Assembly: GCA_963969365.1 (NCBI GenBank)
Contig: OZ017760.1
Coordinates: 2,232,001-2,296,000 of the forward strand
Length of the DNA stretch: 64,000 nucleotides
Source of the DNA: Asterochloris sp. CNOR1
Taxonomy: Eukaryota > Chlorophyta > Trebouxiophyceae > Trebouxiales > Trebouxiaceae
Direction of reading: 5' to 3'
Part shown: positions 12,474-24,400 of the stretch, piece by piece
Layout: every line of letters begins with the position of its first letter
How positions within the stretch are numbered: position 1 is the stretch's first letter
Translations under genes and position numbers: made by a program
The notes under the pieces: model-generated
Told to the model about the DNA's origin: nothing
Databases searched by the model: none
Seen by the model: only the letters and a program-made list of their open reading frames with translations

Positions 12474-13330
12474 GTCTGCCGTGCGCGGAGCAATCGCCTG
12501 ATTGCCCGATTTCATGATATCTGTGTCAAGTTGCTTTCAGTTCGCTCCCCAGTAAAGGATTGTCCAGTGAATTACAGAAGGGAAGAGGTGGAAAGAAAAC
12601 TACACATGCAGAAGCTTCATGCCACACGCTAAAGTGTGCTGCTTGAGAGCGCTCATGGCCTGGCAGCACATTCATGGCACCATGCAGAGTGAAAGGGTAT
12701 GCAGAGAATGCTTGTTGTGCTGATGCTGTCACAAGGCCTGTCCACTCATTGTGGACAACTCATATCTGAGAATGGTGGGCACAAAACAAAATCCAACCTG
12801 GGACGCCAGCGCGAGGGGGGTTGTCACAGCGGATTCGCTTGATCAGTGATGACACTATGCTGGGGCTGAACTGGGGCATCAAATGATTGAGAGCAAGAAG
12901 GGCTGCAGCGGGCCTGCGCTCCACCAGGGGCAGGTAGGTGACTCTTGCAGTGTGTTGTTTCATTGCACATGCTGCTGCGCGGCCAGCGCCGCGTTCCTTC
13001 TTAGATGAGCTGCTGGGGCGGGATGCAGGCCAGAGGCATTTAGCTATTGTCTGGTGCCATGTATGTGGAGTTCAGCCCCTAGAGTGCTCGGGCCTTTCAG
13101 GGTGTGCCCGCGATGTCAAGCCAGAGGAGGAGCCACTTGCAGAGAAGGTTGAGACAGAGGAGCCAGCGTTGGGCGTGACGGGGCTGCTGGGTGACCTGGC
13201 CGGCGGCCTGCAGTGCGGTCAGCTCTTTGTGAGTTTTGGTGCAGCAGAAAGACTGGCCAAGGGCCTTGCAGTGCAGGCAACAGAGTATGCACGTTGCAGC
13301 AGAAAGTGTGGCGCTGAGCAGCCAGACCCC
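12474..13330. other. Region between the M28 and endosulfine-type genes; no gene called
   Basis: After the M28 stop codon I find no recognisable coding exon. A plus-strand frame at 12938-13459 has a short stretch that could pass as protein (DVKPEEEPLAEKVETEEPAL near 13112-13171). Its 3' part overlaps the inverted echo at 13331-13452, which argues against it being a gene as a whole. The 3' flank of the minus-strand endosulfine gene probably lies here as well. Confidence 0.4.
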
Positions 13331-13452
13331 GAGTTCAGCACCTGCAGCATGCATTTGAGGTTCAGAATGACTGCAAGCTGCATGCAGCTTGCAGCCAGTG
13401 GTCACACCCAGACACTGTGTCCAGCACCTGCAGCACAGTTTGAAGTGGCATG
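13331..13452 (-). repeat. Inverted dispersed copy of an M28-gene exon junction
   Basis: Read on the minus strand, this contains gtgctggacacagtgtctgg, then ttgcagtcattctgaacctc, then gcaggtgctgaactcggggt. The M28 gene at about 10253-10372 has the same elements in the same order. By eye the match is around 80 percent over about 115 bases. It lies about 3 kb away and is inverted, so it is not simple tandem slippage. Confidence 0.8.
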
Positions 13453-13972
13453 GCTGTGAGCAAGGGCCACCGTCACGCTTAGCACAATTTTCCAGGCAGC
13501 CTCATGGCAGAGATCTGCTGAGCAGCCCCTGGTGAAGGAAGCAACAGCCTGCAGAGCCGAGTGTGCGGAAATGCTGCCCAATGCTGCTTTGGTGGCAGGG
13601 AGGTTCTGCACCCGGTAATGCAGGCAGCCAGCCAACTCGCTGAGAGACATCTACAGGGTGCAAACGCCGGTACTGTGGCAAACTCACACCGTGTCACCAC
13701 ATGGTCCAGGGCAAACCTGCAACAATCACCAAGATCAGGAGCCCTGAGTTTCCAAGGCGTGGCGTGGCCCACTCAGGGTCATACCTGAGAAACAGGCTGT
13801 GCAGCAAACAAGCTGCAGCAGCTGCCTGCTGCCACCCCCAACAGTATGGCCAGGCAGGAGTGAGCGGACCAGCTCAGCACTCAGGCGCTGGATACAGGAC
13901 GTGACAAGTGGAGACTTGGGGCGGCACCAGCACATCCTTTGGGCGGCGGCCCCCATGACGATGGCCACTTGC

Positions 13973-14172
13973 CTAGGCGTGGTCACGCTGGGGCTGTCCC
14001 GGCCGCCCAGATTTGATGGGGCCTGCGCAGTGCTGTCTGCGGGCTTGTGCAGCATGGGCCCATGGCTCTCGGAGGGAGGGGAGCCATACAGGATGTGTGC
14101 ATCGTCTGTGGGCTGCGCCCCCTGCTGTGCCAGAGCCCAGTCGCCGGAGTCGAACAGCTTGCGCTGGGGATT
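13973..14172 (-). CDS. Endosulfine/ARPP-19-family protein, core exon (gene partly resolved)
   Basis: The exon starts after a gtgcag acceptor and encodes NPQRKLFDSGDWALAQQG, then a Ser/Pro-rich tail (GSPPSESHGPML). Plant endosulfine-type proteins carry FDSADWALGKQG at this place and animal ENSA/ARPP-19 carry FDSGDY. In animals the serine is the Greatwall-kinase site that turns the protein into a PP2A-B55 inhibitor in mitosis and nutrient signalling. The exon could end at a GC donor (gcaagt, 13972 downward) or read on to a stop near 13735. A likely upstream exon at 14482-14537 encodes KLPQHSPFDSSKS, matching the LPKKPPLISK region of plant members, but it lies in one arm of an inverted repeat and its donor is uncertain. 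Start codon not found. Confidence 0.7.
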
Positions 14173-14210
14173 CTGCACACAGACAGTGAGTGTGTCGCTG
14201 GCGTGCCAGG

Positions 14211-14290
14211 GCGGCCTGCTGACGTCAAACACCCTGGCGCTGCAAATACTGCAGGCACGAAGCCAGTCACTGGGTGACCAGATGTGCTTC
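14211..14290 (+). repeat. Direct repeat of the loop and arm start of the adjacent hairpin
   Basis: This stretch (gcctgctgacgtcaaacacc, then cagtcactgggtgaccagat) recurs at about 14414-14491 as tgcctgctgacgtcaacacc, then aagtcactgggtgaccaaat. It sits directly left of the inverted repeat. Confidence 0.8.
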
Positions 14291-14574
14291 CTGCAGTGGC
14301 CACTTGTATGAGTCTTTGTGCCTGCAGAAAATGCCCCAGCACAGTCCATTTGACCCCAGCAAATCGATCCTCACACACATTTGGTCACCCAGTGACTTGC
14401 TTCGTGCCTGCAGGGCTGCCTGCTGACGTCAACACCCTGGCGCTGCAGACACTGCAGGCACACAGCAAGTCACTGGGTGACCAAATGTGTGCGAGGATCG
14501 ATTTGCTGGAGTCAAACGGACTGTGCTGGGGCAGTTTCTGCAGGCACAAAGACTCATACATGTGGCCACTGCAG
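14291..14574. repeat. Long inverted repeat, 123-bp arms with 38-bp loop
   Basis: Left arm 14291-14413 and right arm 14452-14574 are reverse complements with seven mismatches by eye. Both arms begin and end with ctgcag. The minus strand of the right arm encodes KLPQHSPFDSSKS, apparently an endosulfine-gene exon, so the left arm is an inverted copy of that exon with its flanking intron. Confidence 0.9.
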
Positions 14575-15452
14575 GTAGGTCTAACCACCAAGCGGACAAT
14601 CCCAATTGGAGCCGACAGGCAGGCAGAGAATGAAGCATTGGGCAAGGTGACTGATGGTGCAGCCACGGGGTGCTCTGGCATGAGGCAAGCTCTGCAATTC
14701 CTACAGGACGACTGCCCTTTCATGCTCAACGGCCGGAACTGCTGAGGCGCTCATGTGCCAGCAATGGCAGCGAGGCAAAGCGTTTTGCATCAAACACAGC
14801 ACTTTCCAAATCTGTACCCCAGATCAGCAGGCAGGCTCCAGCCCCCATGTGGTCTGGGCCCTCAGTGTCTGCTTTGCCAAGGGCAACCCATGCTAGGCAG
14901 GCTGGACGCAGGCATATGAGAGCTTATTCCCCCCTCACAACCTGATGACCATAGCATGTTTGAGGTTCAGTGATGACCCATGTCAGACGAAAACTGCCTG
15001 CTGGAACATCAGCAAAGTCCTCAGGCAATCTCAAGCCACAGAGAGGCCCTACCGCCCTCATGACGCACACCCAGCTGACCTTGCCCAGGAGCCACCTCTG
15101 GCCTGCAGAGGATCCTGGTGACTGAGCTGTCCTGACTCCCTGGTCCTCAGCATGCTTGGGGGCCTGCTGGAAGCAGTGGTCACCTTCAAGAGATTCATGT
15201 TATGCCTGGACATGCAGCTGACAGCAGCATGCAGCATAATCACCTGTTCAGGGCCCTGATCCTGCATCGGACCAGGCTGGTTTTGTTCCTGTGGTCTGCG
15301 GCGACTCCCCTTCTTATGGAGCTTCGGGACCAGCTGCGGCAGGCCTTTGTTCACCTAAGCAATCCACCTAAATTAGGCCGCATCAACTGTTCCTCTCAAA
15401 CGTCTCCAGCGCAGCCAAGCTGGTGTGTCTGCGTTGACAGGACCACATCAGC
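14575..15452. other. Divergent intergenic region, endosulfine (-) / large unknown gene (+)
   Basis: This probably holds the unresolved 5' exons and promoter of the minus-strand endosulfine gene and the promoter of the plus-strand gene starting at 15453. No exon or promoter motif stands out. Confidence 0.4.
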
Positions 15453-18400
15453 ATGCCGGCAGAACCGGCGGTGGGCTCTGTCTGGGAGCTTTTGGAAGAA
15501 ACAGACGCCACGGATGCTGAGAGACTGGAGGTCTGACAGGCTGGCAGCGATTTTTGTCCTGGCATCGGCGTGCATGCCGCTCTCAGTAGTATTCGATCCG
15601 TGGCTGGCACATATGGATGAGAGGATAGCCCCATCAGAAGAGGAGGCCTGAGGGTTGACAACTGGCATGCATTGCGCCTGCAGGCAGCTCTAAGGGCCAT
15701 GTGCAACTGTGTTCCCCCAAAACTGGCCAAACACCTGTTGGCCACGCAATCCCTGGAGGATCTCTTGCTGGTCAGGTGAGGGGTTCAGCAGATGGGGGGC
15801 TGCCCTCAAAACATGGTGCACTGGGATGAATCACCACGTCCAGAGCCTGACACAGCAAAACATTCTGTACGCTCAGCCTGGCCCCTGTTGAAAATGAGAC
15901 CACGAAATCCATGTGCCGGCTCGCATGGTGCCCCTCACTGCTCTCAGTCTTTACTGTCAAGCTGTCACAAGTGTGAGCTGTCACAAGTGTGAGCTGGCGG
16001 TGTGCTCCGCAGCGTGTTGTCGCTCTGCCCATTTCGGTGCCCTAGTTGACATGCCATTACATACACATGGATTGCCACTACATACACATGAGCTCACTGC
16101 AGCAGCTGATCATCGTGTGCGCTCTGCTGCTTGCCGGTCTTCAAACAGGGCGCGGCTTGCCGCTGAGCTACAGCTGATGCGGCATGCTGCTAGTCATGGG
16201 GGGAATGTGGTGACTGCTGCTGCTGCAGGCAGTACTTGGGCCCACCTGCTGTGGCCACAGCCATGCTGCAGTTTGAGCTCAATCATGTGCGCAAGCGTCA
16301 CAACCTGCGAGCTCAGTACTCACGGGAGGGGATTTTGACAGCAGGCAAGCAGCCGCCAGGCTCAGCAGCGCACTCATGCAGCTGCACACATGAGGGGCAG
16401 CTGCTGACAGTTAGCCAGCCTGGCTGGTCTGCAGTGCACTGCGTCATCTGAGCACCTGCCTCTGGTCTCTCTTGTGGGTTCACAGTCTGGGTGCAGATGC
16501 CCTCACTTGGCACAGCCTCCATCTTGCAGGCTCCCCCTGCAGCAGCCACCAGTCCTCCCGCCGGGAGAGCCAGGACAGTAGTCTTGTCCAGGGCAGCCAG
16601 GGGAGTCAGCATGCAGCCTCGGATGGGGGGGAGGCCAGCCTGCGCCAGCTCCTGGGGGAGCGACTGGCAGGGACATCGCTGCCAGGCAAGGCAGTCTGGT
16701 GACCCCTGTGGGCGCCAGTGGACGGTCAGGCTGTCAGTGCTGGCACCAGCCCTCCTGCCCGAATCGCGCATGCGTGGCCTGATCTGCTGGGGGCGCAACA
16801 GGCTGGGACGTCGCTGCCGGGCAAGGCAGTCGCTGCTGGAGAATAGTCAAGCTGGCAGTGCCAGCCTTTCTGCCAACAGCAGGCATGTGTGATCCTCTGT
16901 CAGGGCATCAACTTGCTGTGACAGCCACCACAAGTAAATGGAAAGCCAGGTAAGACGGTGCCTGCCAGCGTACAGCTGTGCTACAGGAGTATGAACGCTA
17001 CCCGGCCACGCATGTCCCTGCATGAGAGGCAGTACAGCAGCTGCTGAGTATTAGCTCCCTCGGCCCCATATCTGCAGGCGCTGTGGTGGCAGAGGTCTCC
17101 CTGGCTAGGTCATGCATACATGTCCACTGCTGCTCCCAACAGCCTGTGCCCACTAGATGCTTTTGCAGCTGAGCAAGCGCTTGTGGCCCTTGTCTGTGGA
17201 CTGGTCTGCCCCCAAGTAGAGGCAGCCATGTCGCACACCTCACAAGAGGCTCTCCCAGAACCCCTGCGCTATCCCTGCAGGTAGCAGGGGCTCCCGGCGC
17301 GTGGTCACAGCTGACGCTGTGCCCACATCGGGCCGCAAGGGGGGCTGGGCAGTGGCTCAGTACAGCTCTGCTGGGCACCTGCTGAGCGCCCCCCGCAGCG
17401 TGATGCTCATGCAGCGCTTTGAGGGGATGCGGGGCCAGCGCTCCAGCGAGCAGAGCTTGCTGCAGCAGCAGCAGGCGGAGGAAGCTGGGGGAGTGGGCGG
17501 AGCAGCGGGGCCCGAGGCGAGCATGATGTCAGCTGACGGCATCCTACTGCCAGAGCAGGCAAGAGCTGTGCAGGTGCACATTGCTGCACTGCACTGCCGA
17601 CCAAGCACAATCATCCACAGCACATGATGTGGTGGGGGGTCCTGGCATCAGCAGCGCTGACAGCCACCACACAAGAGACTCAATGCAGCACATGCTTCCA
17701 GGTCCAGGCACAGCACTGCGCACACCGCCTGTCGACGTGCACAGTGTCGGCTACATTGAGCTGCGGGAGAGGTGTGTCCCTGGTGCAACCTTGTGCAGCA
17801 GAGTCCGGCTGCACACCGGCAGCTCTCTGCCTGAGTTCCTGTGCCGTTGGCCTGCTGAGTCTGAGAGGAGGTGCACCGGATGTATGTGCCCCTTGTGCAT
17901 CCTTGTGTGGCTGAGTACGGCTGCACATGCACATGCAACATCATTTCATTACGTGCTGCTGGACTGCCAAGGCTGGCATCATTCGCACTGGCATCTGTGG
18001 CCACCACTCCCATGACACGTCAGGGCTAGCGCCTCTTTTGAGGTGCAGCCTATCTGAGGCCTGCGGCGTCTTCTGACTGTGCATGCTGCATCAAACTCAC
18101 CCTGGATGCCTCACACACACTGTGCCAGCAAGGCTACCTGCAGTTTGGCAGAAATGAGGTGATCAGCCTGCATTCGGGGCCTGTTCCCTGTCCAGCAGAG
18201 GCCATCACAGGCCCGCCAACCTGTCACCTGCAGGGCGCTCCCATCAGTCATGGCGCTATGTCAAAGCTCCCTCGCCTGCTGCAGGAGGAAGGGCTGCTGG
18301 AGGGCAAGGGCATCCCCCACGTGTACTCTGCGCCAGAGCTACAGGACGCCAGCGCCCCTGCTGTGTTGGAGGAGGGGTTGGCTGTGGAGCACAGGTCTGA

Positions 18401-21400
18401 CTCGGGTCCGCCGCAGGGCGCCTCACAATTGCGCAATGCGTGGCTGGTGCCCCCGGAGGCGCCCTTCCAAGGCAGCTCCCATGAGGGCGAGAGGAGGGGC
18501 GGGCATAGGAACCCCTTGATGGTAGGTTTTGTGCTGCTTCGTGCCCTTTGCAGGGGCGCTTTGCCACGCCCTGGTAACTGCTGCACAGCATATGCCATCC
18601 CATGCTCATTGCACAGCCGCCCAGATGCCTGGGCTCGGCTTGCACAGCATTCCCATCATTCTGAGCAAGCTCACCAAAAAGTTTAACGTCATGTGATCAA
18701 GACTCAGCTGGCTACATGTGTCAGTGTACAGCAGCCCCTCAAGTTGCCCTTATGTCAAAGTGTGAAGGGCTAGATGATCCTGGGGGATGCACTCACTGAT
18801 CTCGTTGAGTCAGCCTGATCACCTGCCCCCTGGTGGCGAGCCATCCATTTGTGGTTGGCACAGGCAGCAGTGCACAACTCTGATAAGCGGCACCAGGATT
18901 GGATGCTGGCAGTGTTTGTTACTCATGATAAGGTGCTGTCCAGCGCCAGCAGACCGGACCAGCCACCTGGCACACCATGGTTTCCTGCTGGATGTTGGCT
19001 GGCAGCTCACCTTGTCCTACTCCCATGCAGGACTCGCAGAACGGCATGGAGAGCTCCGCTGCTGTGCTGAGCAGCATTGCTGGCATGCTGGCACCAGCTC
19101 ACCAGGTGGGTCTGAAACCATGAGCGCAGAGCGTGCCACCCTGGAGCAGTCACAGCATGTGGGTTGACCGCGGCGGATGCTGTGTAAGGAAGTCTTCCTT
19201 GTCTTCTACTGTAATTGCAATTGTGCTCATCTCTGCATTTGTGATGCCTGGCAACAGCTTGAGGTCGATCACTCTGCAGAGAGCAGGGCCCCCAGTCTGT
19301 GCAACTGCTGTACTGCACTCATTGATCAACATCGACTGCCAGTCAAGGGGTGGATTGTTGCATGCACTTGCAGCTGTCAGTATATTCACATTGCTGCAGG
19401 GCTCTCGACAGTTCATGCAGCGCTATCAGCCAGATGCACCCCAGGTGAGGACAGCAGCTGCTGCGCATCTGCGCCTAGGCCTCGGTGGGCTTCATGGCCT
19501 TGACAGTGAGCGGCCGCCTGACCTCTGACACTCGGCCTAACTACCATCCGTCCCTGGTGTTTGTGCTCACGCTTAGGACTGCAAGCTGTCTGCATGCATT
19601 TATTGGCATCCAGACCACTTCACAGCGATTCCCAGTGAGACTGCATGCCTAACAGACTTGCTGGCACACACTGCACCCTGCTACCAAGAATCAAGCCGTC
19701 CCTTACACTCATTGTTGATGCAGGCTCCCCTTTACAATCGTGGGTTGACGCGAGTGGCCGAGGCTGAGCGCTCAGATGGCAGCCCCAGCAGCAGCCGCCT
19801 GCCCACCGGCAGCCCCATCTCCAGCCCCAGCACCAGCCTGCAGCCGTTCCTGCGGGCTCAGACCATTCTGGCCTCAGCGGGCTCCCGCAGGCAGGGCCCT
19901 GAGGTGGGGATGGCAGCAGGCGTCCCGCAAGGGAGCCCTCTGTCATCCCCCAGCTCCAGCATGCCATGCGTCAGCCGTTCGCAGCTGGCCGGGGGCCAGC
20001 AGCAGCGCATCTCCTGGAGCGACGGGCAAAATGACAGCGGAAGCTACGCAAGCAGCTATGTGTCCAGCCTGCCCTTTGTCAGCAGGGCCCAGCGACACCA
20101 CCTGCCTGCCTCTGTTGGGGGCAGCAACAGGCCCCAGATCGTTGGCCGGGAGGCTTTTCTGGCAGCTGAGGCTCGCGCCCTGCTCATGCCCGGCAGCCCT
20201 ATGACTCATCTCAACCCCGGCATGGACACAGAGAGGCCCCACCCTGGTGCAGCCACCATGCTCGATCAGACCGCCAGCCACCAGCTGTCGGATCCGGCCG
20301 ATGCAGAACCTCTGCGGAGCGGCCGCCCTGCAGCAACAGCTGCAGCCACACCCACAGCCAGTGCCGAAGGGTGGCCAAATCCCTTTGCAGTTGGCATCTG
20401 GGGGCAGGATGTGGGGGCAGAGGTACCTGCAGATGCACAGGGCCCGGCCAGCCAGCATGGGGTTCCTGCAGAGGCAGAGCAGTTGCCCCGCCCCCGGAAC
20501 TCGTCCAGCATCCCCATCCCAGCTCTGCCAGAGGTGGGCTGCTCCCCCCATGGTCCTGCTGGCTGCGAGGCTTGGGTGAAGATCCTCTGCAACAATGATG
20601 ACAGATTGAAATTGCACACATGTAGGCCTAGGGTGAAAGACCTACCTTGCAGCCAGTGCAGCTATGCTTACTTTCATGCTGCTTTGAGGAGTGCTGCAAG
20701 GGGCCTGCTCGCTGAAGCCTGTCGCTTTTCCTCTGCAATGCTGCATATGGGCATGTTCCTATTGACTGGGGGCTGACAAAATTCTATCTGGGCTGCTGCA
20801 GGCTGAAGCTCTGAGGACACCTAGCAACAGCATTGGCACCCTTGGAGCGGCTTCACTAACCTCCCAGTGGGTGCAGCAGAGCATGCAGCCCAGCGCCGTC
20901 CTCTCAATGGACAAGGATGCGCCGTCGCCCAGGTTGGTGAAGGCTGACCCCCGAGCCAGCCTCGACACCGGGCGTCAGGCTCTCTCGCTGCTGGGCCGCA
21001 TGCGCACTGCACCCACGCAGACCACCAGCCCTGCAGGCTTGGCAACAGTGTCAGAGCTGCTCACCCAACTCAGCAGTGTCAGGTGAGGAGCTGTACCTGG
21101 GGTCCGACTAGGGAACTCCTGCACCACAGGGCGCATGAAGGAGCCGCCTTGGTGGTACAGTCAGAGCGCTGAAAAGCCAGCCCAGCGCTGCCAGGTTGGG
21201 GCCTGCAGCGGGTGCCACGCAAAGAAAGACATCGCGCAATTGTTTGCATGGAGCAGCAGCCTCGGCCGCAGCATCATAGAGCCGTTGAGCCAGCTCAGTA
21301 GGGCCAGACGCGGCCGGCACCTTGAGCACTATTGCCTGGTGCCACGCGAGGAGTTATCTGACACCATTGGTGCATGAAACCAGCAGCCACTTGAGCCGGC

Positions 21401-24400
21401 TCAGCAGTGCCCAATTGGGCGCAGTCAAGTCATCTCTACCTGCTTGTGCTGTGCAAGGGACCCAACTAATGCCTGAACACCAGCCGGGTTCTATGCCTCA
21501 TCCTGGCATGTGCTGGCCCTGTAGTGGTGTGGGGTTTGGGCCAATCACGGATGACACGTTCTGCATCAGCCTGCCTAGTGGCTCTCTATCAGGAAGACAG
21601 CAATCTGATCTCGGGGCAACCCACTTGCCGCTGCCGTCCCTGGTATCAAGCCTCTGCTCTGCAGGCTGCAAGGCCTGCCGGTGGGCTCGCCCCTGGGCAG
21701 CACCTGCCTGCCGCTGATGTCCCCTCGGAGTGATGCAGCTGCCCCCCTGGTGGAGCAGTCACTGGCCAGCAGCGGGAGCCTCCCGCTGACAGCGGGGTCG
21801 CCCCTTGGCAGCGATCGGCTGCCTGACGCTCTCAGGTGGGCCACCTGTGCCTCAGCATGCAACAGTGCCCCTTGACAGCGAGACCTTGTCAGCACCACGA
21901 GGCACACAGTCCCTTGCAAGCTGTCATCAGGCGCACTTTAGTAGTAATGCCGGACATAGATTGCAACAGTCAGAGTGCACCTGTGGTGTAATGATGAGGA
22001 CAAGTGCCTCACAAGCGGTATCGGCACTGCAGACAGCCAGGTGTGCAGACAAGTCCTCTGGACAGCTGCGGGCCCTCTGAGTAGATCTGGAGGGCTTGGC
22101 AGGGTGTTGATGACCCTGCGCTTGGGAGGCTTGCTTTCACCTGGCCGTCTTAGGCTCCACAGCACGAGTGGCTGCTCAGAGCTCCCTGCATGCTGCTGCA
22201 GGTACTCTGCAGCCACTGCCCGACTGGAAAGGTACAGCCTTGAACTGACTCCGGCCAACAGCATCATGCTGCTCCCGGGAGGGTTTCGGTCGCCCACACC
22301 CTCTACCAACAGCGGGAGCCTCCCGCTGACAGCGGGGTCGCCCCTGGGCAGCGATCGGCTGCCTGAAGCTCTCAGGTGGGCCACCTGTGCCTGAGCATGT
22401 GACAGGCCATTGGCAGCAAGACTTGTCAGCACCGCCAGGCGTACGGTCTATTGCAAATGGTCACCGAGCGCACCTTATCTGTAGAGTCAGGCATGGATTG
22501 AAGCAGTCGGATTGTAGGTGCAGTGTCATGATGTCAGGTGCCTCAGAATCAGATACTGGCACTTCAAGTCAGACAGCCAGAAGTGCAGGCAAGCCCTCTG
22601 GAGTGGAGCTGCAGGCCCCTGGAGATCTGCAGTCCTCTGAGTAGACATGGAAGGCTTGACAGGGTGTTGACGACAGCCTGCCCCTGGGAGCTGCCTGCTT
22701 TCACCTCCCCGTCTGAGCTCCACAGCGCGAGTGGGTGCTCAGAGCTGGCCACATGCTGCTGCAGGTACTCTGCAGCCGCTGCCCGGCTGGAGAGGTGCAG
22801 CCCGGATATGAGTCCAGCCGGCAGCATCTTGCTCCTGCCAGGAGGTGGTCGATTGCCAGCGCTGCGCGAGACTGGTGACTCCACAGCGGCCTTTGTGGCG
22901 GGTGATGGCTTGGATAGTGTGGCTGAGGAACAAGCGACGGGCGATGGCTTGGACAGTGTGGCTGAGGAGCAGGCTCTTCAGAGCAGGCAGCAGAGTGGCC
23001 GGCTTGAGGCAGCAGGTGGGTGCCAGTAGCCAACTGCTCTGAGTTGGGCCATCAGGTACACAAGGGCTGGACACACCGCTTCTGATGTTTTGCATGTCTC
23101 AGCTGCACAGAGCACACAGATGCTGGGTGGCAACGTGCGAGTCTCAGGCTGCTGGGTTGTGCGGCTGCTGCCTTAGCACAGCACTTGCAAGGCTATCACA
23201 CGTAAGCATTTCAAATGCTGACCCTATAATGTTTGCTTGCTATTTTGCTACACCACGTGCATCTCATTGCTTGGTGGCCCTATCATAGTGCCTGCTGCAG
23301 AGGCTGTCTCGATGAGGAGCCGTAGCCGCCGCCCGTCCCTTGCGCTGGGCGCACGCAGCTCCAGCTGTGCATCCTCGGCTCTGACAGGCAGCGCTGCCGT
23401 TCTGCCAACAGATGTATGCAGCAGCCTGCCTGAGGCAGAGGCAGCCAGCAGCGTTCCACCGGTGGGTGCAGCCTTTTTCGCATTCCCAAAGCTTGCCGGT
23501 GGCCTCCCACCTGCCAGTGCAGCCACACATGTATTGCATGTGCAGGCTGTGTCTGCAGCTGGGGCCCGGTATATCCAACAGCTGCCACTGTGGTGGGCAG
23601 TCTCTGTCAGCCTGCTGCATGCTGCAGAGGTACTGCTGCCCAGTGCAGGGACAGGGTGCATTCAGCTTGCCTGCAAGCCTGCTGTGTGTTGGGAGGCCAC
23701 TCAACTGCCTGCTGCATGCTTAGAGAGGCCACATGGCCTGCCTGCTGCAGGGCCTTGAGGCAGTGGTGGAGCGCGAACAGCTGCTCCTGCCACTGCCACT
23801 GCCGCAGCCATGGCAGGCAACTGAGGAAACCCTTGGAGCAGTCGGCCAGTCCTCGTCACGCACCCATCCCTACAAGCAGAGCATGGAGGCAGCCAGGCCT
23901 GTGGTGAGCTCTTGTGCAGGTGTCCCCATTGATTACTGTGCCCAGGTGCACTGCAGCCAGACCGTCAGGGCTCATGGTGAGGGCTGCCGCTTGCAGTCGC
24001 TTGCATGGTCCACTGCCCCCAGGTGCCTGGCAGCCAGACCGCTAGGGCTCATGGTGAGGGCTGTCGCTTGCAGTTGCTTGCACAATCCACTGTACCCAGG
24101 TGCATGGCAGCCAGACCGCCAGGGCTCATGGTGAGGGCTGCCGCTTGCAGACGCTTGCATGGTCCACTGTCATCAGGTGCCTGGCGGCCAAACCGCCAGG
24201 GCTCATGGTGAGGGCTGCCGCTTGCAGACGCTTGCATGGTCCACTGTCATCAGGTGCCTGGCGGCCAGACCGCCAGGGCTCATGGTGAGGGCTGCCGCTT
24301 GCAGTCGCTTGCATGGTCCACTGTACCCCAGTGCATGGCAGCCAGACCGCCAGGGCGCATGGTGAGGGCTGCCGCTTGCAGACGCTTGCATGGTCCACCG

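Noticed and set aside
12938-13459. Plus-strand frame of 173 codons
   Set aside because: Its 3' third is the inverted copy of an M28-gene junction, and the remainder shows no domain and uneven composition. Part of it could still be an exon.
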